Source: Roseofilum capinflatum BLCC-M114
GTDB lineage: Bacteria > Cyanobacteriota > Cyanobacteriia > Cyanobacteriales > Desertifilaceae
Length of the DNA: 64,000 bases
Direction of reading: 5' to 3'
NCBI RefSeq assembly: GCF_030068505.1
Contig: NZ_JAQOSO010000004.1
Coordinates: 17,329 to 81,328, forward strand
Numbering within the stretch: the first letter of the stretch is position 1; every line of letters begins with the position of its first letter. Under the pieces are notes generated by a model. The model saw only the letters and a program-made list of their open reading frames with translations, ran no database searches and was not told the DNA's origin. The translations under genes were made by a program, and so were the position numbers. Shown one piece after another: positions 54,861-63,178 of the stretch.

Positions 54861-57800
54861 TTACTGACATGCAGGTAGTTTTTCCTTTTCTTCGGGATAA
54901 GTGGTAAAGTAGTCCTCTAACCACTCGCAGCCGGTTGCGATGAGTTCGTCTAGGGTTTGGTTGGGATAAATTCTGACTCGTCTTCCTCCGACGGCGATCG
55001 ATTTCCCATCTGGAGCAAATCGAACTAATCCTGAACCTTCTTCAGGAATGGTATATTTAGCCAACATCTTTCCAGCTAAATTCCAGATACTCAGTTCATT
55101 AGGATGTCCTAAAAAAGCGATTCTCTGGCCATCAGGACTGAAGGCTAAATCATTGGGAGATTGTTGGACTTTAATAGAACGAATCAGGTTGCCGGAATAA
55201 TCTAATAGGGTGATGGTATAGTCCGTACCAGTGATTGCAATCAGTTTATTGTCAGGACTAGGGTAGACGTTCAGAATCGTTGCTGGATGATTCCATGTAA
55301 CTTTTTCTTCCGATTCTAAATCTCGCAAAAATAATAATTCATCCCCTCTCATCCATGTCAATAAATATTTACTATTAGGGCTAAATTTACCATGATCGCC
55401 TATAATGAATTGATTAGAAGTTGGATGTTGTAATTTTTCACGTTCAACACTAAATTCTTGTATTTCAATACCTCTTTTAATCTTTAGTTTAGCAATGGTT
55501 CCTAGTTCTCCATGCAAGATCTGATAGGTGTCTAGAGAATTTTCAAATTCAGATACAGATTGACCATCCACTTCTAAAAGAAGATCTCCCGGTTGCAAAC
55601 CTGCTTTAATTGCCGTCGAATTCTTCCAAACTTGCATAATAGGAATCACTTTAATATTTTCATAAGAGAGATTTTCATCAAAATGACGAGTTTCTGAAAA
55701 TTCATGAGATAACAAAATCCCTATTCCTGAAAATAAATCATCTTCCTCTTCTCCAGTTTCTTGAATGTCATTAACATCCAGATCATAAATTAAGTTCCCA
55801 GATCCATCCAACAGGTATCCCATAAAACCAGTTCCTGTATTATCAAGAGCAACAATGTAATTTCCGTCTGGACTAATCACAACTCGTTCTGCTGATTGAG
55901 TTATTGAATTGTCTTGTAATTCCTTAAAACTTTCTTGTGTCAAATCCCATAAATAGATTGGTCTGGTTCCAATTGGCACAGTATTCCAACCCCTTCCCAT
56001 AGTGACAATTTTTTGGCCATTATGACTGGAGCTATAGTAATCAGGGAAAACATATCCGTTACCAATAATATTGCTAAATATAGTGAAAACCTCATAAGTT
56101 CCTGTATCAATATTTATAGTTTGATCTGTAGCTTTTAAGGTCGAAATTAACTCACCTTCTTTTGAAAAAAAATCAACATTACCATTGTCAAATCTAAGTA
56201 TGTTCTTTCCATTGTTGGAAAGAGTTAGCCATCGTGACTTAGATAGATTAATTCTTTGAGGGTCAACCTGTTCTAAATTCCAAATATCTAAAACACCATT
56301 ACGAGCATCTGTAGCAAATAAATATTTACTATCGTCAGTATATTGAAGATTGACTAAACTACTTTGCTTATAATCTCCTGGGAGTATAACTTCATAATTC
56401 ATTGGTAGTTCGTGAAATATATTATCGGATGCGCTGATAAATTGAATTTCAGGCTCTCCAGCAATGCCAATGACACTACCATCAGGACTATAACTTAAAC
56501 CAAACCCAGATAATCTATGTATTGTAGTCTGTCTAATTAATTTCCCGGAATGAGAATTATAAGTATTGAGTAATCCAAGTCCTGGGTGTACCGTGGAGAT
56601 TTGTTGGCCATCGGGACTGAAATCAATATCGCCAAGATTGGCATTCCAATTAAGTAACTCAAAAGAACTCAGGTTTGATATTTTTTCTCCAGATATATTC
56701 CAAAGTTTAGATACATATTCAGGTTTGCCAGAAGCTTCTTGATCAATACCTAACGTAGCGATATGATTCCCGTCAGCACTAATTTCGATTTTTGTAATTC
56801 TAGAATCATGTGCTTTGATAGTCTTTATTTTCTTTAGCGTTTCTAGGTTATATACTTCTAAAACACCCACAGCATTACCAATCATTACTTCTTTGCCATT
56901 GGGGTGAAACTTAATACTATGTATTGTGCCTCCTGCATTGCTTTCAATTTCTTTGATAAGTTTACCTGAAAAATCAGTAAATTGTACTTTGGATGAGTAA
57001 GCACCACCTATGGCAAGATAATCACTTTTGACACTAAATTCAGCTATACGTGGATCTATACGTTCCTGCTTTGAGAAGAAATCTCCTTGCCAAAAATAGT
57101 CAGCAAGCTTCTCACTAGAAACAAGGTCTCCATTTAAATCATAAATGTGAACTGAGTGTCCTGCATTGACTGTAGCAATATACTTCCCATTGGGGCTAAT
57201 AGAAACATAATTGATTTTCTTGTTTTGCGGATCTTCCCATTCTGCAATAATCTGTCCCGCTTCGTTCCAGATCGTTACTTTTCCATACACATGACTGGCT
57301 GAAATAATATGTTGACTATCTGGAGTAAAAAATGTATAGTCAGTGTCAAAAACATCATTCCTGACAAACTTATTCTTATTTCTTATCTCAGAAGTAATTT
57401 TCTGCAATGCTAAAAATGGCAGTGTAGTCGGATAACTCGCTAAATCGGAAGTATGTTTAACCAACTCCTTCAACCTCTCCCCTGATTCAATTGCTGTCAT
57501 CAACGCATCTAACTGACTTTCACCAGACTCAAATTGATCTAAAGCTGCATTGGCTAAATTCTCCGTTTCCGCAATGTCGCGCTGCCATTCCGCTCGTTGC
57601 CATTGCCAAACCGCAACAATACCCGATACCGTCACAATAACTAAAGCCGTTACTAACCCTGCAATGGTTTGTCGTCGTTGTCGCTTCCGTTGCTTTTCAC
57701 TCTTCTCAACAAATTCCCTCTCCGCTAACAAAATTCCCTCGCCATATTTCCGCAACCAATACAACCCATCATCCAAGGCTGCACCCTGCAACAGCTTACT

Positions 57801-60134
57801 ATCTGGGCGCTTCATCTGCTCTCGCAACCATTCTTGCCAACGGCGAAATTCCCAATTGTCCTTAATCCACTCTTTCAGGGTTTCCCACTGTTCAATTAAC
57901 ACCTCATGGCTCAACTGCGCCCGTTTTTCCTCACCCTCCTTATCCGTAATCACTAACCGCGCTTGGGCAAAAACTGTCAGCAATTCCCAATCTTCTTCCT
58001 GTAACTCTTGATTTGTGGCAATCTTACGAATCGCTACCTTATTCCCTTGCTTTTCTATCGGTTGAATCAACTGCACAAAAATCCGTCGCGCCTGTTGTTT
58101 TTGCGGCTCGTCTAACTGCTCAAATACCGCATTCGCTTTATCCGTCAACGCTTGAGCGACATTGCCAATTCCCTCATAAGCCTGATAATCAATTCTCCCA
58201 CCCCGTTGCCGTTGCCAAAGTTCCGTTAAGGCAAATTCCAACATGGGCAAATTATTGGCAACCGCTTGTAAATCCTCAATAATGGTATCCACTAACCCCT
58301 CAGCAAACTCCACCTCAAACGCACGAGCCGGACGAATCATCATCTCCTGCAAATTCTGGCAGTCTTCTGCATCATTTCCCAAAGCAAAAAGCCGCTTTTC
58401 GCAAGGGGTTATCCGTTTACCTAACGGGGTATCCACCTGTTCTAAAAACAAACTTTGCAATGTCAGGGCAATCTTGACCTGGGGATTTTTCTGGTCTATG
58501 ACTGCCAGAATCATGTCTAAAAATGCCTGACGATAGCCATCACACCGGGGACTGTACACCTCTTCCAATTGGTCAATCACCCATAAGATTGGACGCTGCT
58601 GTTGCTGAATCACATCCTGCAACTGAGCAATTGCCTGCTGAGGATTGACTTGTAATTGATTCGCCAATTCCCGCTCAAGAATCATCTGATGTTCCAGAGG
58701 TTCAACCTGCTCTAAATCAGCCTCATTTTTTCCCAGACGCAATAACTCAGCCGCAAAATTTTCAAAGGGATTCGACGCAGGATATAACGGACGCATCTTG
58801 ATAATGCTGCATGTTCCCCGATACTGAGGAACTAACCCCGCTAACACCACCGAAGATTTACCACTTCCCGATGCTCCAGTGACCAAAAGTAAATGCTCTT
58901 TATTCAGAAACTTTACCCATTCACTAATCACCTTATCTCTGCCAAAAAATAAATCTTGGTCTTCTTCCTGAAAACTCAATAAACCCTTATAGGGAGGAAT
59001 TGTAGACACACCCCCCAACTCCACCCAGCGCAGGGTATCCTGAGCCGGATTTTTCATCACCACTGGCAACCAATCAGCACAGGGAAAAGAATCTTTAAAT
59101 TTCTCAGAACTCAATATAGTTCTGCCTTCCCTCACCGCAGTATCGAGAGAAAACCCAGCCGTATACTTGTCTAAAAAGGCTTGCAAAAAACGCGGCGCAA
59201 CTGCCACGGGTAAAACTTCCCGCATCACCACACTTTGAGGCAGATATAACTGCTCACCCTCACCCAATTGATTGGCAACTCCCAACCCATCACAGGCACT
59301 TATCACCGCCAACTGCAAACCTTTATCAATGGCGCTTTTCAACCCATCCCGGAGTTTGTCAATCCCAATCCAATTCTTTTGATTAATCTTGATTGCTCCC
59401 TTCCGTTGGCTGGTTTTTCCATGACCGGCAAAAATTAAAATATCCCAGGATTTTTCTTTTAAGAGAGTCAAAATTTCGGCTTCTTTTGGCTCTACCAGAA
59501 ACGTGATTTCGGCATTTGTCCGGGCTTCAATGGCTTTAATTTCCGCTTGAATGGTATCCGTTAACCTGCCATCGCCAAAAATGGCTAAAATGCGAACGGC
59601 TTTTTTCGCCCCATTCAATACTACTTGATTAACTTGCTTGAAATTAGGAGAAGCCAATACCATACCCACGCCAGCAAACTGCTGTAGCACCTGCCACCGC
59701 TCCCAAGGCAGTCGGCGCAATAAAATATTCTGGGTTTGTAAGACAAATTCTAAGGGTTGATGGGGATTTAATTTATCTTCTGCAATTTCCTCGTTAATGC
59801 GTTCAATAACGGGGTTAAATCCTTCATAGCTCAACCAGCGATTGAGTTGCTCTTCTAAAACTTGCGCGTATTTCCAACAAGCGGCAAAGGCATCTTTTTG
59901 TTTTGAGGCATTTGTAACAACGTTGCGATCGCCTAAAAATATAGGATAAAAATATTCTAAGTTCCAATAAGCTCTCTGCCACTGTACATAGCTTTCCTCT
60001 AACTCCTTATAGTGCATTAACCTGGGCAACTCTCCTTCTGCGGAAGCGATGGTTTTGTCTTGCACCTTGACTTCTATCAGGGCAATAAAACCGTCTGGTA
60101 AGTTGTTGAGAGTAAGTTTAATTTGTTGAGACAT
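54861..60134 (-). CDS. CHAT protease-STAND NTPase-WD40 protein with inserted PDZ domain
   Basis: A 1757-residue protein with five parts. (1) CHAT caspase-like domain (about 100-375) with dyad FAGHGKTS (His238) and VISACDG (Cys281). (2) STAND NTPase (about 395-790): Walker A VTGASGSGKSSVVL (about 415), Walker B ILWVIDQLEE. (3) A membrane helix (about 818-840, TIAGLVTALVIVTVSGIVAV). (4) A WD40 propeller: repeated SPNGKYIATV, SPDGQQISTV, SPDGSVIGIA, SPDGQRIAFLG. (5) A PDZ domain (about 1440-1570; GLQPGDLLLEVDGQSVSEFE) inserted among the WD40 repeats. The start at 60134 (MSQQIKLTL) is chosen because the longer frame runs into palindromes. Lies downstream of the DUF1822 gene. A triggered protease is implied; targets unknown. 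Confidence 0.93.
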   Translation of the reverse strand: MSQQIKLTLNNLPDGFIALIEVKVQDKTIASAEGELPRLMHYKELEESYVQWQRAYWNLEYFYPIFLGDRNVVTNASKQKDAFAACWKYAQVLEEQLNRWLSYEGFNPVIERINEEIAEDKLNPHQPLEFVLQTQNILLRRLPWERWQVLQQFAGVGMVLASPNFKQVNQVVLNGAKKAVRILAIFGDGRLTDTIQAEIKAIEARTNAEITFLVEPKEAEILTLLKEKSWDILIFAGHGKTSQRKGAIKINQKNWIGIDKLRDGLKSAIDKGLQLAVISACDGLGVANQLGEGEQLYLPQSVVMREVLPVAVAPRFLQAFLDKYTAGFSLDTAVREGRTILSSEKFKDSFPCADWLPVVMKNPAQDTLRWVELGGVSTIPPYKGLLSFQEEDQDLFFGRDKVISEWVKFLNKEHLLLVTGASGSGKSSVVLAGLVPQYRGTCSIIKMRPLYPASNPFENFAAELLRLGKNEADLEQVEPLEHQMILERELANQLQVNPQQAIAQLQDVIQQQQRPILWVIDQLEEVYSPRCDGYRQAFLDMILAVIDQKNPQVKIALTLQSLFLEQVDTPLGKRITPCEKRLFALGNDAEDCQNLQEMMIRPARAFEVEFAEGLVDTIIEDLQAVANNLPMLEFALTELWQRQRGGRIDYQAYEGIGNVAQALTDKANAVFEQLDEPQKQQARRIFVQLIQPIEKQGNKVAIRKIATNQELQEEDWELLTVFAQARLVITDKEGEEKRAQLSHEVLIEQWETLKEWIKDNWEFRRWQEWLREQMKRPDSKLLQGAALDDGLYWLRKYGEGILLAEREFVEKSEKQRKRQRRQTIAGLVTALVIVTVSGIVAVWQWQRAEWQRDIAETENLANAALDQFESGESQLDALMTAIESGERLKELVKHTSDLASYPTTLPFLALQKITSEIRNKNKFVRNDVFDTDYTFFTPDSQHIISASHVYGKVTIWNEAGQIIAEWEDPQNKKINYVSISPNGKYIATVNAGHSVHIYDLNGDLVSSEKLADYFWQGDFFSKQERIDPRIAEFSVKSDYLAIGGAYSSKVQFTDFSGKLIKEIESNAGGTIHSIKFHPNGKEVMIGNAVGVLEVYNLETLKKIKTIKAHDSRITKIEISADGNHIATLGIDQEASGKPEYVSKLWNISGEKISNLSSFELLNWNANLGDIDFSPDGQQISTVHPGLGLLNTYNSHSGKLIRQTTIHRLSGFGLSYSPDGSVIGIAGEPEIQFISASDNIFHELPMNYEVILPGDYKQSSLVNLQYTDDSKYLFATDARNGVLDIWNLEQVDPQRINLSKSRWLTLSNNGKNILRFDNGNVDFFSKEGELISTLKATDQTINIDTGTYEVFTIFSNIIGNGYVFPDYYSSSHNGQKIVTMGRGWNTVPIGTRPIYLWDLTQESFKELQDNSITQSAERVVISPDGNYIVALDNTGTGFMGYLLDGSGNLIYDLDVNDIQETGEEEDDLFSGIGILLSHEFSETRHFDENLSYENIKVIPIMQVWKNSTAIKAGLQPGDLLLEVDGQSVSEFENSLDTYQILHGELGTIAKLKIKRGIEIQEFSVEREKLQHPTSNQFIIGDHGKFSPNSKYLLTWMRGDELLFLRDLESEEKVTWNHPATILNVYPSPDNKLIAITGTDYTITLLDYSGNLIRSIKVQQSPNDLAFSPDGQRIAFLGHPNELSIWNLAGKMLAKYTIPEEGSGLVRFAPDGKSIAVGGRRVRIYPNQTLDELIATGCEWLEDYFTTYPEEKEKLPACQ

Positions 60135-60160
60135 TTTTACCCCCCTTGAATTTGGGTGTG

Positions 60161-60352
60161 TTGCCCTCATCCCCCAGCCCCTTCTCCCACGGGAGAAGGG
60201 GAGAAGTCCCTCTCCCTGGGGAGAGGGATTTAGGGAGAGGGCACAATCTTGTGGATTTACGGGTGTTGCCCTCATCCCCCAGCCCCTTCTCCCACGGGAG
60301 AAGGGGAGTAAAGTCCCTCTCCCGTGGGAGAGGGATATAGGGAGAGGGCATC
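60161..60352. repeat. two tandem copies of a CTCATCCCCCAGCCCC hairpin element
   Basis: Period about 105 bases (60161 and 60266). Each has CCCCTTCTCCCACGGGAGAA followed by CCCTCTCCC and GGGAGAGGG-type stems. Sits between the CHAT-STAND gene and its upstream partner; it may attenuate transcription or stabilise mRNA. Confidence 0.75.
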
Positions 60353-60356
60353 ATCA

Positions 60357-61298
60357 TTACACCACAAATCGTTCGCTGACAATTGTATCATCGATGCCCA
60401 AACAGACGGTAAATTCTTCACCAAAGTTAGCATCAAACTCACATTGAATCCACACATCCGCAGCTCTAGCTGTCACTTCCTTAAATACCTCTCCTTCCGA
60501 GAGGATAGTCATTTTCAGGTTAACGGGCAAAAACTCGGCATCCCTGGGATAGACTTTTAAGTTGGCGATCGCCCTCTCTTCTTCTTCCTGTATCAGATTA
60601 ATCAGCAACACCACCTGACACTGAAGCAAATCTACACTCAAATCGTAGAACTTCGCTCGCTTGGTGCGATCGCTCCACACCATCACCGGACGCAACTGTT
60701 CCGGTGTCAACAACTCCTCAGCCTGTTGCCAACCTTCAGTAAATATACCCTGAAACCAATCCCTTAACCGCGTCGGTTCTTCCTCCCATTCTGGGTAAAC
60801 ATCCAACACCTGAAACCCAGCAATTTCAGTCAATTCACCCGCATTAAACAACTCCTCAATGCGCCTGAGTCCTTCCGGCGAACCCTCGATCACGACAACC
60901 ACACTACCCGGTTTCATAATTTTAATTTGAATAGTTTCATCCTTGGATGCTTCTCTGAGTATCTGTAGCCATCGATCCACTTTAGGCTTTAACTCATCAA
61001 TCGAACCTTCTAGAGTAATCACCATTTCTTTTCTGTCTAAACCGTATAGTTGTTCTACATCAACAATATTGCTTAACTCTAATCCAAAAAACTGAGCAAT
61101 TGATTCAGCATTCTCAATCAAAACCTTCCGCCTTTCAAAAAAGCGCGAAACAGTTGATCGATCTAGGGTTCCTATTTTGCGGGCTATATAGGCATCCGTT
61201 ATTTTTTTATAACTCTCGTTTTCTTTGTCAGATCTAGCTTTTACAAGCTTTTCCCATCCCAGAGTTGTAACGGCAATAGTTCTAGAGCTTGACCTCAT
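60357..61298 (-). CDS. HTH-like / DUF1822 regulator-type protein
   Basis: A 313-residue protein with three parts. Residues 1-75 look like a helix-turn-helix module (YIARKIGTLDRSTVSRFFER then IENAESIAQFFGL). Residues about 88-165 are an alpha/beta domain (MVITLEGSIDELKPKVDRWL, IQIKIMKPGSVVVVIEGSPE, LRRIEELFNAGELTEIAGF), similar to domains that I recall accompany STAND NTPases. Residues about 180-313 are DUF1822 (LRDWFQGIFTEGWQQAEELL, SDRTKRAKFYDLSVDLLQCQ, WIQCEFDANFGEEFTVCLGI). Lies directly upstream of the CHAT-STAND gene on the same strand. Probably its regulator or sensor partner. Confidence 0.82.
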   Translation of the reverse strand: MRSSSRTIAVTTLGWEKLVKARSDKENESYKKITDAYIARKIGTLDRSTVSRFFERRKVLIENAESIAQFFGLELSNIVDVEQLYGLDRKEMVITLEGSIDELKPKVDRWLQILREASKDETIQIKIMKPGSVVVVIEGSPEGLRRIEELFNAGELTEIAGFQVLDVYPEWEEEPTRLRDWFQGIFTEGWQQAEELLTPEQLRPVMVWSDRTKRAKFYDLSVDLLQCQVVLLINLIQEEEERAIANLKVYPRDAEFLPVNLKMTILSEGEVFKEVTARAADVWIQCEFDANFGEEFTVCLGIDDTIVSERFVV

Positions 61299-61369
61299 TT
61301 TTTATCTCCATATCCTAGGGCTGAATACTTATCAATCAATGATATTATCACAATTCATTGCTTTTTTTG

Positions 61370-61383
61370 GTGCAGATAGTGCA
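61370..61383. promoter_or_regulatory. GTGCAGATAGTGCA motif in the divergent promoter region
   Basis: In the 179-base gap between the divergent DUF1822 gene and the 52-codon gene. Shares GTGCAGATrGTGCA with 61696-61710, suggesting one DNA-binding protein acts at both places. Confidence 0.45.
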
Positions 61384-61477
61384 AATTCGAGCATTATTAA
61401 TGCCCTAAACACGCAAAAAATAGTAATCAGTTGTGGTTTGATAGAAATGTACAGTTCATATTCAGGAGCCAATAATT

Positions 61478-61636
61478 ATGCTTCCTCACGAATATACCGG
61501 CAAAGAATTTCATCCTGAGATCCATCAACCGCACTACCATCCCCCGCACACCTTCGACCATAACTTTAACGGTGGTGGCGATGATGATAGCTGGCTTCAA
61601 GATCTCTTTGAAGGTGTTTTGTCCTGGTTCATGTAA
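61478..61636 (+). CDS. short peptide 1 (52 aa) divergent from the CHAT-STAND operon
   Basis: ATG preceded by CAGGAGCC. MLPHEYTGKEFHPEIHQPHY is the N-terminus; a His/Pro-rich middle, a GGGDDD linker and a hydrophobic end (SWLQDLFEGVLSWFM) follow. Too short for standard gene calling. No family recognised. The architecture parallels the 57-residue product at 61804. The frame, ribosome site and shared design support expression. Confidence 0.62.
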   Translation: MLPHEYTGKEFHPEIHQPHYHPPHTFDHNFNGGGDDDSWLQDLFEGVLSWFM

Positions 61637-61695
61637 AGCGAATGATTGATATCTTATCAATTCTATCGCCTAAAACATCAGCGTTTTACCTTTAA

Positions 61696-61737
61696 GTGCA
61701 GATGGTGCAGAACATTCTTAAATACTGCATCATCTGC
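61696..61737. promoter_or_regulatory. GTGCAG direct and inverted repeat upstream of short peptide 2
   Basis: GTGCAGATGGTGCAG (two GTGCAG words) then, 14 bases later, CTGCATCATCTGC, its inverted partner (12 of 13 pair). The symmetry fits a multi-subunit operator. A small TAGGCT-TGTT-AGCCTA hairpin follows near 61755, between the motif and the gene. Confidence 0.5.
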
Positions 61738-61803
61738 CCTCGAAATCTAACCTATAGGCTTGTTAGCCTAACAATGTAAACCAATTTTCCTAGGAGGAAA
61801 ACT

Positions 61804-61977
61804 ATGCGCCAGCGTGAGTGGTATGAAGAAGATCCTTATCTGCTTCGAGCCAAACGTGGAGTACGCCATGAACTTGCTCAATCCATGCAACAGTCGTCGA
61901 ATAACCCTTTGGGTGGAGATGATAGTGATGGTAATGGTTTAGCCGAGCTTTTGATTAATCTCTTCTTCGGCGGTTAA
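61804..61977 (+). CDS. short peptide 2 (57 aa) divergent from the CHAT-STAND operon
   Basis: ATG preceded by a near-perfect ribosome-binding site (CTAGGAGGAAAACT). N-terminus MRQREWYEEDPYLLRAKRGV, a helical middle, a GGDDSDGNG linker, and a hydrophobic C-terminal helix (LAELLINLFFGG). Same order as short peptide 1: variable head, Gly/Asp linker, hydrophobic tail. Followed by a terminator at 61998. Function unknown. Confidence 0.7.
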   Translation: MRQREWYEEDPYLLRAKRGVRHELAQSMQQSSNNPLGGDDSDGNGLAELLINLFFGG

Positions 61978-61997
61978 TTCACGGAGATTTTCTGAAT

Positions 61998-62051
61998 AGG
62001 GCGGGTTAAACCCAGTTTTGCGGCTAAAAATTCTGTAAGCCCGCCCTTTTA
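61998..62051 (+). terminator. hairpin terminator after short peptide 2
   Basis: AGGGCGGG / CCCGCCCT stem followed by TTTT. Same palindrome type as 53284-53352, so it may be an inserted repeat acting as terminator. Confidence 0.6.
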
Positions 62052-62073
62052 TCCACCAAAGACAAATTGAACC

Positions 62074-62601
62074 ATGAAAAAATATCTACAACTTGGGGCG
62101 GTGATGTTAGTTGCTTTAAGCAGCAGTTGTAGTGCTAATTCTCAAGCGATTGATGAGTCAAAAACTTCTGATTTTTATGATAGCTCATCTTCAACTGTAG
62201 CGCAACTCCCAGAACCAGAATGTCCCCATAGTGTCATCTTTTTAGCGGCTCAATTGGAGGGGCATATCTCAAGGTTAGAGGAAGTCCATCATCCCTCAAT
62301 CGGTGAAGGGGTGACCATCTCGCAAACGATTCAAGAGGCTCAAATGGTTTTTGCCAGTCCTTACTGTCCCAATGCCAAAAAAACTTTAGCCCAGCCCTTG
62401 GGAAAAGCTTGGAGCCTATATGAGAAAAGCCAGTTCAATAGAGGGGTCAAGTTTGCAAAAGTTAGTTTGTTGAATTGTCTCTCTTCTTCTTCTGAGCAAA
62501 TAGGATGTTCTAACCAATACCAAGACGAGGTTTTGGAACAACAAAAGAAATTTCAAGACCAGATCCAGCGTATTCAGGCTTTCTTTAATGAATACCGATA
62601 G
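62074..62601 (+). CDS. hypothetical lipoprotein
   Basis: A 175-residue protein with lipobox LSSSC (Cys19) and a Ser-rich region after it. Four to five later cysteines (PECPHS, SPYCPNA, LLNCLSS, IGCSNQ) could form disulfides in the periplasm. A C-terminal coiled-coil stretch (LEQQKKFQDQIQRIQAFF). No family recognised. Confidence 0.75.
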   Translation: MKKYLQLGAVMLVALSSSCSANSQAIDESKTSDFYDSSSSTVAQLPEPECPHSVIFLAAQLEGHISRLEEVHHPSIGEGVTISQTIQEAQMVFASPYCPNAKKTLAQPLGKAWSLYEKSQFNRGVKFAKVSLLNCLSSSSEQIGCSNQYQDEVLEQQKKFQDQIQRIQAFFNEYR

Positions 62602-62643
62602 TTGATTCAATCATTCACTCAGTCCATTTTAAGGAGAACAATC

Positions 62644-63018
62644 ATGAATAATCCTGTCAAATTTACGATCGCGATCGCCAGTGCCATCGCCGTTCAAGGT
62701 CTCATGCCGAACATTGCCCTAGCGGACTACGGAGCGATCGCCTATTCCCGAAATACTGGCCGCTGGGGAGCCTCCTGGCAACAGCTCTACAGTAGTTTAG
62801 CTAGAGACACAGCCGTACGATACTGCGATCGCCGAGATTGTGTAGTTGAAGCTCTAATCGAAAACACCTGTGGCGCTCTAGCTCGCAAACGCAATAATAC
62901 TCAAGTTGTTGCCACTGGATTCAGCGATCGCCGCGATCAAGCCGGAAACCGCGCTCTGCAAGCCTGCGGAAGCGACTGTCAGTTAGTCACAACTGTGTGT
63001 AGCAACTCAGACAACTAG
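62644..63018 (+). CDS. DUF4189 secreted protein
   Basis: A 124-residue secreted protein with a signal peptide (about residues 1-27, ending NIALADYG) and a DUF4189 domain: DYGAIAYSRNTGRWGASWQQ, then a CDRRDC pair and NTCGALARKRNN, ending in Cys-rich ACGSDCQLVTTVCSN. Six cysteines suggest three disulfides. The start at 62644 follows AAGGAGAAC. DUF4189 proteins have no settled role. Confidence 0.88.
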   Translation: MNNPVKFTIAIASAIAVQGLMPNIALADYGAIAYSRNTGRWGASWQQLYSSLARDTAVRYCDRRDCVVEALIENTCGALARKRNNTQVVATGFSDRRDQAGNRALQACGSDCQLVTTVCSNSDN

Positions 63019-63178
63019 CTCCATCAATCGATGATATTAATCATGTGATTCGATATTTTGCCCTCTCCCACGGAAGAAACTTTTCCTCCCCTTCTCGCAC
63101 AGGAGAAGGGGTTGGGGGATGAGGGTAAATGTTTCGGCTGTGGCCGACAGGAAGGGAATTTATTTAGAAATGATATGT

